DNA from: Symbiodinium natans
Lineage: Eukaryota > Sar > Dinophyceae > Suessiales > Symbiodiniaceae
Assembly (NCBI GenBank): GCA_905221605.1
Contig: CAJNDS010001702.1
Location: forward strand, 186,001-250,000
Length of the DNA stretch: 64,000 bases
Direction of reading: 5' to 3'
Positions 1 through 10,634 of the stretch are shown piece by piece. Positions within the stretch are counted from its first letter, which is position 1. Every line of letters begins with the position of its first letter. The notes below the pieces were generated by a model, which ran no database searches, was not told the DNA's origin, and saw nothing but the letters and a program-made list of their open reading frames with translations. Made by a program: the position numbers and the translations under genes.

Positions 1-77
1 TCGCTGCACGTGCTTCTTCAAGCAAACTTCCCCGTGGATCTGGAACTCCTGGGGCTTGGGGGTTTGCCCTTCCTTAG

Positions 78-173
78 GGTTTAGGGTTTAGGGTTTAGGG
101 CTTAGGGCTTAGGGCTTAGGGCTTAGGGCTTAGGGCTTAGGGCTTAGGGCTTAGGGCTTAGGGCTTAGGGCTT
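78..173 (+). repeat. Telomeric array, TTTAGGG changing to CTTAGGG
   Basis: A few TTTAGGG units pass into about a dozen uninterrupted CTTAGGG units. The variant is homogenised in one block rather than scattered, which suggests local amplification. Confidence 0.95.
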
Positions 174-225
174 GGGGTCAAGTTTGGAGCTGCCACTTTA
201 CGGATGCTACTTTTGGGTCCTATAT

Positions 226-410
226 TGAGATGTTCCCCCTTATACTAACAGCCCTTCATAGGGTTTAGGGTTTAGGGTTTAGGGTTTAGGGTTTAGGGTT
301 TAGGGTTTAGGGTTTAGGGTTTAGGGTTTAGGGTTTAGGGTTTAGGCTTTCTAGTACCCCAGATTAGGAATCCCTATAAAGGACTGTTGGTATAAGGGGG
401 AACATCCCAA
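226..410. mobile_element. Foldback element family 1, copy split by a telomeric array
   Basis: The left arm (GAGATGTTCCCCCTTATAC, from about 228) and the right arm (GTATAAGGGGGAACATCCC in corrupted form, ending at about 408) are inverted repeats of each other. They match the arms of the compact copy at 560-655. Here roughly 13 TTTAGGG units (about 258-347) lie between the arms, so a telomeric array interrupts a small palindromic element. No coding capacity; MITE-like. Confidence 0.75.
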
Positions 411-559
411 GCCCTCTATATCGTACACAGCTGCTTTGAAGGACCCGCCCCCCAAAAGGGGCCGGAATTTAGAGAACTGGTCTTATAGGGTTCTTAAGGC
501 AGGGGGTCCTGCCCTCCTTGGACCAGGCTCTCTTAAGGACTGTAGTTCACTTCTACATC

Positions 560-655
560 TTGGGATATTCCCCCTTATACTAACAGTCTGTAATAGGGAC
601 TCCAATTGGGGGCACTACAATCCCTTTAAGGACTGCTATAAGGGGAACATCCCAA
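560..655. mobile_element. Foldback element family 1, compact copy
   Basis: About 92-96 bp with inverted ends beginning TTGGGATATTCCCCCTTATA and ending in the near complement (AAGGGGAACATCCCAA). The centre is unique. It shares its arms with copies at 226-410, 17,829-17,884 and 23,075-23,175. Confidence 0.75.
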
Positions 656-689
656 TCTAACATCGTTAATGTGGGTCTTCTACTGTTTT

Positions 690-698
690 TTTCTTCTC

Positions 699-747
<49 letters not shown>

Positions 748-749
748 AG
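690..749 (+). repeat. CT dinucleotide microsatellite
   Basis: Nearly pure TC/CT repeat of about 60 bp with single-base interruptions. Confidence 0.95.
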
Positions 750-851
750 AAAAACACCTTTGGCCACTCCCCTAGCGTCGAAGCGGAGCACACTTGAAGA
801 CCCGAAGCTCAAAACCTTCAGGCATTGCTGAGTTCATAGGCCCCAAAAAAG

Positions 852-899
852 TTTACACTTTCAGTTCTATAGGGGAATATAATATCCCAAAAGTGTAAA
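852..899. mobile_element. 48-bp palindromic insertion with TTTACACTTT ends
   Basis: Ends TTTACACTTT and AAAGTGTAAA are perfect inverted repeats around a centre that is itself partly palindromic. The flanks (TTCATAGGCCCCAAAAAAGT on the left, CACTCAGCTACTAAG on the right) recur as one continuous sequence at about 3,324-3,363 without the insert. The pair looks like an occupied and an empty site. Confidence 0.7.
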
Positions 900-1329
900 G
901 TGTTCTCACTCAGCTACTAAGCTGCAGCCTCTCCAGCTAGCCACGGCTGAGGAGCTGAAGGTGGCTGCTAGGATTTATAGGGTTTAGGGTTTAGGGTTTT
1001 GGGTTTAGGATTGAGGATTTAAAGGGTTCCAGGCTGAAGTTTGACATTATGCACTAGCAAGCCTGAACCCTTGCCGCCCCCCACCCAGCCCCCCAAAAAA
1101 AGAAACAAACAAAACAGATTTCGGGTGTGGGGCCCTAAGCCCTAAACCCTAAAACCTGAACCCTAAACCCCAAACCCCAAACCGCAAACCCCAAACCCCA
1201 AACCCTAAACCCTAAACCGAAAATGGGGTTTCGGGCTCAGGGGTCGCGGTCCTTGTACAGGTTCAGGACGTCCGAGTTGCCAATTCTTGGGCAGTCGATC
1301 CTGAACTTTCCTGCAAGATTGGGCGAAGC

Positions 1330-1590
1330 GGTTTAGGGTTTAGGGTTTAGGGTTTAGGGTTTAGGGTTTAGGGTTTAGGGTTTAGGGTTTAGGGTTTAGG
1401 GTTTAGGGTTTAGGGTTTAGGGTTTAGGCAACGGTTTAGGGTTTAGGGTTTAGGGTTTAGGGTTTAGGGTTTAGAGTTTAGGTTTAGGGTTTAGGGTTTA
1501 GGGTTTAGGGTTTAGGGTTTAGGGTTTAGGGTTTAGGGTTTAGGGTTTAGCGTTTAGCGTTTAGGGTTTAGGGTTGAGGGTTGAGGGTTA
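1330..1590 (+). repeat. Telomeric array (TTTAGGG)n
   Basis: Long TTTAGGG run in two blocks with a short interruption near 1,428-1,433 and scattered one-base variants. Reads TTTAGGG on the plus strand. Confidence 0.95.
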
Positions 1591-2202
1591 GGCTCGGGGC
1601 CCAAGGGTGTCCGCTAAGCCGTAAGCCCTAAACCCCAACACCCTAGCGACGCCCCAAACCCGAAGCCTTGCAGTCCGCCAGTACCCTAAACCCGAAACCC
1701 TAAACCCTAAACTCTAAACCCTTAACCCTTAAACCCTAAACCCTAATTCACGAGGCTGAACCCACTAAAACCCTAACACCCACACCTGATTCAGGGACCT
1801 AACGGAAGCAGCTAACCCACGTTCCGCCATTTTTTGAGGTTCCCTGGATGCCTCCCTAGGCCCCCAACACCCTAAACCCTAAACCCTAAACCCTAAACCC
1901 TAAATCCTAAACCCTGTAACCTGCATTTCGGGTTTACCACAAAAAGATGACCTCTTCAGGGTTTGGGGTTTAGACCACGAACATGATCTGAAACTTACAT
2001 CCTTTAAGCTGCAAGGACCAAAGCCCTGAACCCGTTCAAAGCCCTGAGCCCTAAACCCTTTAAATTGTTCAGACCGGCGATAAATCAAGCCTGATGCGCT
2101 AAACTCTCAACCCCCCCTTTTCAAAGCCTTCACTAAACCCAGCTGTAAGCCCCAAGCTACACATTGGGCATACCATCTACAGCGAAGCCAGTCAAACCCT
2201 AA

Positions 2203-2262
2203 ATCCCAAAATCCCTAAATCCCTAAATCCCTAAATCCCTAAATCCCTAAACCCTACATGGG
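2203..2262 (-). repeat. 8-mer array CCCTAAAT
   Basis: About six units of an 8-bp telomere variant (TTTAGGGA read on the minus strand), homogenised. Confidence 0.85.
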
Positions 2263-5097
2263 GCATCTGCCACACACTGCGACCCAGTGTCCGCGATGCG
2301 TACGCGGCCAAGGGAGAAACCTCTGGTCCTCTGGCGGCGGGTGGCCTTGGCTGCTCCAACTTGAAGGGGATGTTTGGTTTAGGGCTTAGGGCTAGGGCTG
2401 AGGGCTTAGGTCTTAGGGAGTAGGGCTTAGGGCTTAGGGTTTAGGGTTTAGGGTTTAGGGTTTCGGGTTTAGGGCTTGGGGTTTCGGGTTTCGGGTTGAG
2501 GCGGTATAGGGCTTAGGGGTCGATTTGGGGTCAAGGTACAGGGGGTCTTGGGAAGCCTTTGGTTCAAGGTGAACGAAAAGAAAGCCGAAGAACCCTGATA
2601 GTTCAGCGGATTTGGATCATGTGCCTCACAGTACGCACTACATAGGCCCCAAACAACACCATCTAAGAAGCATGTTAAACCGTAAGTACAACCCCAGAAC
2701 AGGCATGGAATCTTCGGGCTACGTCCAAGAGGTCATGCAAGATCGAAGACACACAAAGGTTTCTCAACATCAAGTCGAGTTCAGGGCCACGCAAAGCTGA
2801 AGAAAAGTCAAGGTCTAGGGTATAGGCTTCAGTATATAAGGATTTTGGGGTTTAGAGTCCATAGGTACCTTTTGAAAGGTTGCTGGGGCTGCTAGGGGCC
2901 CTGACCACAAGGCAGCCGACGTGACTGAGGTGTGCAATGGGCTTTGCATGGCTTAAACACTTCTCACCCTGAACCCTCGAATCCAAAAATCCCCAACCCT
3001 GAAACCCCCAAACGCCGCAGCCTGGACCCCAATCCGAACTATTCTAGGTTGGCCCCTCAAACCCAAAACAAAAAAAAACATACACATAGTCTCTCTATGC
3101 AAAATTTCCCGAGGATCTACCTACTTCAAGCCTAAACCCCTAAACGCTTAACACTAAACCCCCAAACTCTGCTATTTTGCTGAATCGTTCCAGCATTTGC
3201 CAAAGAAGCAAAGGTCCTGGAAGACAAAGGCCGCACGACCTGAATCATGTTTTCTACTTAGGCTCACGGTGTCCTTCGTTGCTGGGTTTTGGGTTTAGGG
3301 TTTAGGGTTTAGGGTTGAGGGTTGAGTTCATAAGCCCCAAAAAAGTACACACTCAGCTACTAAGTGACAGAGCTTAGGGTTTATTAGTGCTTCGGATTGA
3401 GGTCTAGTGTTAGCCGGCACCATTCTTGCCTAGCCTGAACCCTTCACTCTGAAGCCCTACACCCCTAAACCCTACACAGCCGAAACCCCAGCTGCTTTTG
3501 TGCTCCCGCTGTTCTCCACCGGCAAAAACGGACCTGTAAGTGGTGCAAAGCTGAAAAGGCAGCTGAAATGGAACTTTTCGGCTTTAGGATGGCTTTAGGG
3601 TTAGGGCTTGGGATTCTTAGAGGTTCATAAGCTTGTCAGAGCTTATCCGGGCTCTTTAGGGGTTGAGAACTTGGGGTCTAGTGGTCTTTGGGTGCGCCAA
3701 CTGCTTCTAGCCCCTAATGATACCTTAAGCCCTGAACCCTAAAGTAGCACAGCAAGCAGCCCTTCATTCGTAGGTCCCAGCATCCCTTAGGGCAATTTCA
3801 GTGACCAAGGGCCTGATCCAAGAATCTACGATCTTTGCCCAAGTTTCCTGGACCAGCATCGGATCAGACATCAAGGTTTCAGGGGTTTAGGGTTTAGGGT
3901 TTAGGGTTTACGGTTTAGGGTTTAGGGTTAGAGGGTTAGGGTTCAGAGGGTTAGGGTGTCTTCGACACAAGCCGTCAACGCAACATCTCTGGAACCCTCA
4001 ACCTGGCGCTCGTATCCGGCGACCGAATCTGGAGTGCTTTTTTTGAGTTTCGGCAGACGCAAGGGCTCTTAGAAAAAACGTTGTCTGTTTAGGGTTTTTC
4101 TGGTGAGTCTAGAGCCACATACCCTCACCCGAAACGTACCCACCGCCAAGCGCGGAGCCTTGGAAGGACACGGCTGGATAGAGCGACACGCCCTCCTCAG
4201 GCGTGCGTGAATGCGATAGGCGAGACGCGGCCATATCCCCTAGACCGGAACCCTAACCCCACAACCCTCAAAGCATAAACCGGAAACCCTGAACCCGCAA
4301 CCCTAAACCCTAAACCGGAAACCTTAAACCCACAACCCTCACAGCACAAAACCTGAAACCCTAAACACACCCTAAACCCGAAACCCCTTATTTCATCCTC
4401 AGCGATACACCTGTTTCTTAGCAATGTAGGATTTGGGGTATGTCTCATTCGCTGGTTCGAAGAGTTTCAATAGTTCGCTAGTTCTTAGTAGGGAATGAGG
4501 GAATAGATAGCTTCCATTCCCCCAGGCCGAATTGCGAAATTCTCCATGAAGAGCCAGTAAGATATTTTTTGGTGAACAGGTGCTCCAAGACAGGAAAAAC
4601 AACTGGAAGGCCGAGCGGGGGGGGGGGGGCCTAGTCCTTCCCCGTTGTGGCCTCTGAAGCCCAAACCCCAAACCCGAAACCCTAAACCCTAAACCCGAAA
4701 CCCGAAACCCTAAACCCAAAACCCTAAACCCTAAACTGGCTGAGAAGCCCTTAGCTGGCGGGGCCGTGGGCATGGTCTGAAAATCGTGTCGCTGGCTATT
4801 TCGGGCTGAATTCGTTTAGGATTTGGGGTTTAGGGCTTAGGGTTTGGGGTTTAGGATTTGGGGTTTAGGATTTGGGGTTTAGGCTGCAAAGCTCCTGAAG
4901 CTCCCAGAACGCTGAAACCCCTGAAGCCTACCTTGAAGGTTCATGGGACAAAATCCCATAGGCCCGGGACACCCCTCATCAGAGGAGGTGCTAAACCTTT
5001 ACAGGCCCTGAATCAGAACGTCTTGATTACAAACTGGAAGGCTGGAGCGAGCCACAAAACCCCTAAACCCGAAGCCCAAAACCCTGAAGCCTGAAGC

Positions 5098-5393
5098 CTA
5101 AACCCGAAACCCTAAACCCGAAACCCAAAACCCTAAAACCCTAAAACCCTAACACCCTAAACCCTAAAACCCTAAAACCCTAAAACCCTAACACCCTAAC
5201 ACCCTAAAACCCAAAAACCCTAAAACCCTAAGCCCTAAAACCCTAAAACCCTAAAACCCTAAAACCCTAAACCCCAAACCCTAAACCCTAAACCCTAAAC
5301 CCTAAACCCTAAAACCCTAAAACCCTAAAACCCTAAAACCCTAAAACCCTGAAACCCTAAAGCCCTAAAACCCTAAAACCCTAAAACCCTGAA
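5098..5393 (-). repeat. Mixed CCCTAAA / CCCTAAAA array
   Basis: A long array in which blocks of the 8-mer CCCTAAAA alternate with the 7-mer CCCTAAA and a few CCCTAAC or CCCTGAA variants. Confidence 0.92.
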
Positions 5394-5491
5394 GTAGAGC
5401 AAAGGGGCTGGAAGCAGATCGCCCTCGAAGCCGGGAGCAGAAAACCACACGCCGTTGACGCCGAACCTGTGGCTTCGAGTTTTTTTGGGGG

Positions 5492-5605
5492 GGAGGGTTT
5501 AGGGTTTAGGGTTTAGGGTTTAGGGTTTGGGGTTTAGGGTTTAGGGTTTAGGGTTTGGGGTTTGGGGTTTAGGGCTTAGGGCTTAGGGTTTAGGGTTTGG
5601 ACTTT
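5492..5605 (+). repeat. Telomeric array with TTTGGGG and CTTAGGG variants
   Basis: TTTAGGG units interspersed with TTTGGGG and CTTAGGG. About 110 bp separate it from the opposite-strand array at 5,716-5,783. Confidence 0.9.
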
Positions 5606-5715
5606 AGGGAACTAGGGAGTTGGGGGTTTAGGGCTTAGGGCTGGGTGGAAGGTTCCCGCCTATTCCCACGAAGAAAGACAAACTTCGCACGGTGTTGGTA
5701 CTAGCTCCATGCTCA

Positions 5716-5783
5716 TACCCTAAACCCTAAACCCTAAACCCTAAACCCTAAACCCTAAACCCTAAACCCTAAACCCTAAACCA
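5716..5783 (-). repeat. Telomeric array (CCCTAAA)n
   Basis: About nine perfect CCCTAAA units. Confidence 0.95.
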
Positions 5784-6636
5784 TATGGTTCATGGTTTTC
5801 GGTATCTAAGGTCCAGAAAAGCCCTGCAAGTGAACCCTCCGGTTCCAATGCGAAAGGCTTTCGGCTGTGGGCCCTCCTAGGGTTTGTCGGTTTAGGGTTT
5901 AGGGTTTAAGGTTTAGGGTTTAGGGTTTAGGGTTTAGGGTTTCCACACCCAATGCCAGCAAGCAATGAGAGATTCAGGGTCCGCCGCGCGTCCCACATCC
6001 CAGCTCAATGCTATCAACCTCTCACAGCTACGAGGATCCACGCCAAACCCTAAACCCTAAACCCTAAACTCTAAACCCTAAATCCTACACCTTCTAGGCC
6101 CTGAACTATCCCTACAGCTGCACCCTACGCACACCCCGAGGTAAAAAAAAAACCTGGAAGCTTGGTATAGACTTACGCGAATCCAATAGCAAGGTCACCT
6201 TCTGAGCTTCCGTCTCGACCCCTCAAAGAACTGAGCTGCTCTTAGACTTATAGTAAACGTGCCTTCTTTTTGGTTGTTGTTTTATTCTTTTAAAGGGTTT
6301 AGGGTTTAGTGTTTAGGGTTTAGGATCTAGGGTTTAGGGTCAGGGTCCTCATACGCATAACCAACAGCCGCAGAACCCAACGCCGTGTAAACCCTTCAAA
6401 ACGCACTGAAGACCCTTGAAGACCTTTGAAATCCCCAAACCCTAAACCCTAAAACAGCATCCCTAAACCCTAAACCCTAAACCCTAAACCCTAAACCTTA
6501 AACCCTAAACCCTAAACCCTGGACGGGTCTGGACCCCATGGAATGAGGCACCAAATCTTCCGCTCCGCGAGGTCGACGGCCACGCCGACCACCTGCTTGC
6601 CACCTCTCAGTCTGAGGTTGGGGATTCGAAGTTTCG

Positions 6637-6846
6637 TTTAGGGTTTAGGGCTTAGGGTTTAGAGTTTAGGGTTTAGGGTTTAGGGTTTAGGGTTTAGGGT
6701 TTAGGGCTTAGGGCTTAGGGCTTAGGGTTTAGGGTTTAGGGTTTACAGTAGGGTTTAGGGTTTAGGGTTTAGGGTTTGGGGTTTAGGGTTTTGGGTTTCG
6801 GGTTTAGGGTTTGGGGTTTAGGGTTTTGGGTTTAGGGTTTAGGGTT
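6637..6846 (+). repeat. Telomeric array, degenerate
   Basis: TTTAGGG with CTTAGGG, TTTGGGG and TTTTGGG variants. It ends directly at the foldback sequence that starts near 6,848. Confidence 0.92.
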
Positions 6847-6847
6847 G

Positions 6848-6943
6848 ATCTTGGGCTCCAAGTATGGGCCCAGAATTGGGGTCCCTTGTTATATAACCCT
6901 CAATAAACACTATGTATAATGCAGGGCCCATACTTCGGATCCC
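6848..6943. mobile_element. Foldback element, GTATGGGCCC arms
   Basis: The left arm contains GGGCTCCAAGTATGGGCCC; the right arm contains its near complement GGGCCCATACTTCGGATCCC. About 96 bp in total, non-coding. It abuts a telomeric array on its left side. Confidence 0.6.
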
Positions 6944-7339
6944 TGTAAACACGGGTAAGGGACCAGACTACGGGCCTATGGTTCTGAGGGCTGCGAGTTG
7001 TGAGGTTTTAGGGTTTTAGGGGTTTTAGCGGTTTAGGGTTTTAGGGCTTCAGGTGTTTCAGGTGTTCAAGGTTTTGCGGTTTTCGGGTTTTAGGGGTCTA
7101 GGGGTTTAGGGGTTTCGGGGTTTCGGGGTGGTGTTGAGGAGTTTAGGAGTTATGATGTAGAGGCCAAATGATTTGGGTTCGGGGTTCGGGGTTTATGATG
7201 ATAAAGGCTTTTACAAGAGTCGCAGGGTTTGAGGTTGAAGGTTTGGGGCTTAGGGAGTTTGCTAATGAGTTGAAGCTTGTGGCTGAGGGCTCAGGGGGTA
7301 CGGACAGGGGCTTGGGGGTTAGACCCATTAGACCCAGCT

Positions 7340-7633
7340 TATAAAGGGCCCTGGACCTGTCTGTGCGGAGCTACACCCGACACCGTCAACGTGTGCCTGC
7401 AGCCAGACAATTCAACCCCTCTTCGTGTCCTTCTCGTACACGACAGACCCATGGGTGGCCCGCCGCTGTTCGTGGCATCTTGCGTGCCAGCACTGCTGGC
7501 CGTCTCGTCGGAAGCTGTCGTGCTTCTGACACTGCCCTGTCTGAGAAACCAGCTTAACAAATCGTCTCAACCACTTAGAAGCTATCAGAACGCCCGAAAC
7601 CTATATCCCTTTGTGCATCGATTCCGTGTCTGA
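7340..7633 (+). CDS. Possible coding fragment, unrecognised
   Basis: A GC-rich unique island between telomeric repeats stays open for about 95 codons on the plus strand. The peptide includes LLVHDRPMGGPPLF and a hydrophobic stretch (ALLAVSSEAVVLLTLPCL), and the frame stops at 7,633. Another plus frame and the minus strand are also open over much of it, so frame choice is uncertain. No domain recognised. It may be an exon remnant captured in the subtelomere or chance in GC-rich DNA. Confidence 0.25.
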   Translation, partial: YKGPWTCLCGATPDTVNVCLQPDNSTPLRVLLVHDRPMGGPPLFVASCVPALLAVSSEAVVLLTLPCLRNQLNKSSQPLRSYQNARNLYPFVHRFRV

Positions 7634-7904
7634 TTTAAACAGGTCTGTACCAACGAAACAATGCCGTAAAGTCTACAACCTAAACCCTAAACGCTTAACC
7701 TAAACGCGTAACCCTAAAACCTAGACCCTAAACACGACACCCTAAACCCTAAACCCTAAACGCCAAACAGTAAGTGCTAGACCTGAAACCTACACCCGAC
7801 AATGAAGGGACTCTTCCCAAGCAAGACGGCAGTCGGAACCAGTCCACAGGGATAATTTATGTCTTTGAGTCGATACAGGGTTTAGGATGGGACTCTCTTG
7901 CTTC

Positions 7905-7970
7905 CTAAACCCTAAACCCTAAACCCTAAACCCTAAACCCTAAACCCTAAACCCTAAACCCTAAACTCTA
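7905..7970 (-). repeat. Telomeric array (CCCTAAA)n
   Basis: About nine near-perfect units. Confidence 0.95.
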
Positions 7971-8361
7971 TCTATATCTCTGTCAGGGCTCAAGGCGGCG
8001 GTCTGCCCTGAGCCCTCCTCGAGGCAACATGGCACCCTCAAGAGACCCCACCTTTGGGTTGAGGGTTTGGGGTTTAGGGTTTAGGGTCTAGGATTTAGGA
8101 TTTAGGGTTTAGGGTTTAGGGCTTACGGTTCTGACTTCGAAGGCCTTGAAGACACCTGACGACCCTAAACCCCCTAAAACTGCCCAAGGCCCACCTGACT
8201 CTCCGGCCAGCGGTGCGCCCTGCCAGCATCGCGCCTCTCCGCGGTGCCTTCCAGGGGTTTATGCCTTAAGATTTTAGGGGCTTATTAGGGTTTAGGGGTT
8301 TAGGCTTTAGGGGTTCAGGGGTTTACGGTTTAGGGTTTAGGGGTTCAGGGGTTTAAGGCAT

Positions 8362-8396
<35 letters not shown>
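8362..8396 (+). repeat. Poly-G run of 35
   Basis: Uninterrupted guanine homopolymer flanked by degraded TTTAGGGG repeats. The exact length is likely to be unreliable in any sequencing method. Shorter C or G runs occur at 4,617-4,630, 8,590-8,607, 20,337-20,355 and 35,469-35,481. Confidence 0.9.
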
Positions 8397-8398
<2 letters not shown>

Positions 8399-9330
8399 GT
8401 AGGCATACAGCCCCATACTGGCTGAGACAGTCATCCGGGTTGGGTCCATTGGTTTAGGGTTAACTCCTATGAAGGTGTGTGCGGGGTGTAATCTAAGTGT
8501 GTGCACCCTCACACGTAGCTTTATATCAAAACAAACAACAGCCCAGAAAAAAAAAAAAACAATACTTAATAAATCACATCACATGCCCTGCCCCCCCCCC
8601 CCCCCCCAAACCCATGCACCCTTTCCTGCCACTGTTGAGATTTTTCCAACAACGTCCAGCGGGCAGGGTGTAGGGTTTAGGGTTTAGGGTTTAGGATGTC
8701 GGAGGGTGTAGGGTTTAGGGCGTAGAGTTCAGGGTGCAGGGTTTAGGGTTTAGGGTGTAGGGTCTAGGGTTTGAAGGTTTTGCCAGGTGCTTGGAACGTG
8801 CTGCTCCTTTGAGGATCTTCAGAACACGCGCCCTATACGAGCTTAAGGGTCAGGGTTTTGAGGCCCCCCTTCGGCACTGAACGATAAGGAGGACCCAAAC
8901 AAGGGCCCAAAAGTTAGCTCAACCACCCCCCCTTTACGAACGACAAAAACAAGTCATGATATATTTATATATATATATATATATTCGACCTACACCTATA
9001 GGATGCCTAGATTGTTGTTGGAGTTGAGTTTGTTTCGTGATCAGAGCAGGGAGTGCAGAATATGATGGCACACAGCCCTGCAGTTACCGAGACATCTGGT
9101 GCGCAGCGCGCCCTTTCTACGAAACTTGGTGGTCTGGGTGTTAACGCTACAAAGACCTCCCCCGATGCTGAAGGTCTGTAGGCGTTTATACCTAATCCTA
9201 AACCCTAAACCCTAAACCCTAAACCTAAACCCTAAACCCTAAACCTTCAACCCTAAACCTTAAGTTGGGGTTTGGGGGCGCTGGAAGAGCTCAGGGTTTC
9301 GGATGGTTTGGGTGGACTTGGGAGTGATTT

Positions 9331-9438
9331 CTTGGTACCCCAGTAACCATTATAATCAGGGCACCCTTTTTTGGTTGGTTAATTTAGAAGGGAACCTTGA
9401 ACCAAAAAAAGGGAAAACGGTACCACTGGGCTACCAAG
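9331..9438. mobile_element. Foldback element, CTTGGTA ends
   Basis: 108 bp. The left arm CTTGGTACCCCAGT with CCCTTTTTTGGTT further in pairs with AACCAAAAAAAGGG and ACTGGGCTACCAAG at the right end. The flanks are GATTT on the left and ATTTT on the right, so ATTT could be a 4-bp target duplication. Confidence 0.7.
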
Positions 9439-9942
9439 ATTTTGATATGGAATCTCCTGGTTGCAGCTTGCGATATCTGTTCTGGGATTGTAGGACTTGA
9501 GGGCTGCATGCTTGAGGGCCTTAGCTACTACTTGCTTCAGAACCCCAAAAGAAAAAAAACAATAACCCCTATATTCCCCTTAATAAGGAAGAATATGTTG
9601 TTGTGTTTTTCGGGGGTTCTTAAGCAATTAGTAGTTAGGGCTCAAGGTCAGTGGCAAAGGCACCAGAGCTCGTAATGCTCCGCATCCAGAGCCCAACCGA
9701 ACTCGTCATCGCCCACGCCTGGCCAGCAGAAGGGCTTGGAGATGGATCCCGGAGACCTGACCTGCACCCCCCAAGTACCCTGAACCCTAAACCCTAAACC
9801 CTAAACCCAAGTCGTACTAAGTACCCCTCACTGAGGGCCTTATAGGGGTACCGGATTGGGAGTAGTGACGGACCGTTTGGGTACTTTTTGCACAAGGTGC
9901 AAGAACCAGGAACTTGGCTTAGGGATTCGCTCGCAGGCCTCT

Positions 9943-10014
9943 TAGGGTTTAGGGTTTAGGGTTTAGGGTTTAGGGTTTAGGGTTTAGGGTTTAGGGTTTA
10001 GGGTTTAGGGTTTA
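9943..10014 (+). repeat. Telomeric array (TTTAGGG)n
   Basis: About ten perfect units. Confidence 0.95.
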
Positions 10015-10311
10015 AGGTAAGGGACCCTCTTACAGGACCATGTAACTACCCCCAGAAGGCCAAAGTTGAGCTATGCTAGGGTTTGAAGGCGGTTTAGGGA
10101 TGTAGGGCCTGCATGACCCACTTCCGAAAAGCATGCCTCAATAGGAATCATACTCCACTCAAAAAGATAGTAGCATCGGAAGAAGCCGACTCCTGGATGC
10201 ATTCCCAGTTGAGTATCGATGCTGACGCTGGCCGCATCAGGGTCTACACCCCCGAACCCTTCACACTAGGATCCCTGTTGTATAAGATGAGCTTCATTCT
10301 AGCCTTGTACC

Positions 10312-10443
10312 TTGGACTCTTAAGGTTGTACCATCGGGTTTTGGGTACTCTTTTGGCAGATCCTTCAGGTAGTTTTGAAGGCCACATTAGGAGTACATTA
10401 AGGGGAACCTTTAGGAGTACAACCTTAGGGGTACGAGTCCTAA
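10312..10443. mobile_element. Foldback element, GGACTC ends
   Basis: The left arm GGACTCTTAAGGTTGTACC pairs imperfectly with the right arm GGAGTACAACCTTAGGGG followed by GAGTCC. About 132 bp. It also holds short internal repeats of the AGGAGTAC type. A long open frame over it is probably chance. Confidence 0.5.
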
Positions 10444-10565
10444 TCTCCTGACTCAGGCCCTGAACTTTTGTCATCCTAAAGCCGGCATCCATGTATCGAA
10501 GCCCTCAATCAATCCTGTGGTCTGAGGAGCACAAGCAGATGTCCCGAAGACGACCATCCCCTATG

Positions 10566-10634
10566 TGGTTTAGGGTTTAGGGTTTAGGGTTTAGGGTTTA
10601 GGGTTTAGGGTTTAGGGTTTAGGGTTTAGGGTTG
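10566..10634 (+). repeat. Telomeric array (TTTAGGG)n
   Basis: About nine perfect units. Confidence 0.95.

Noticed and set aside
258-347. Terminal telomere of the chromosome at the left end
   Set aside because: The arrays are short, interrupted and continue in both orientations for 40 kb, so no array can be called the terminus.
4399-4773. Open frame encoding GLGFRV-type repeats (and similar frames at 20,586, 21,131, 24,234, 35,283)
   Set aside because: These are translations of TTTAGGG or CCCTAAA repeats, not proteins.
10113-10451. 112-codon plus frame at 10.1-10.45 kb
   Set aside because: Its second half is the foldback element with AGGAGTAC repeats; the antisense is open as well.
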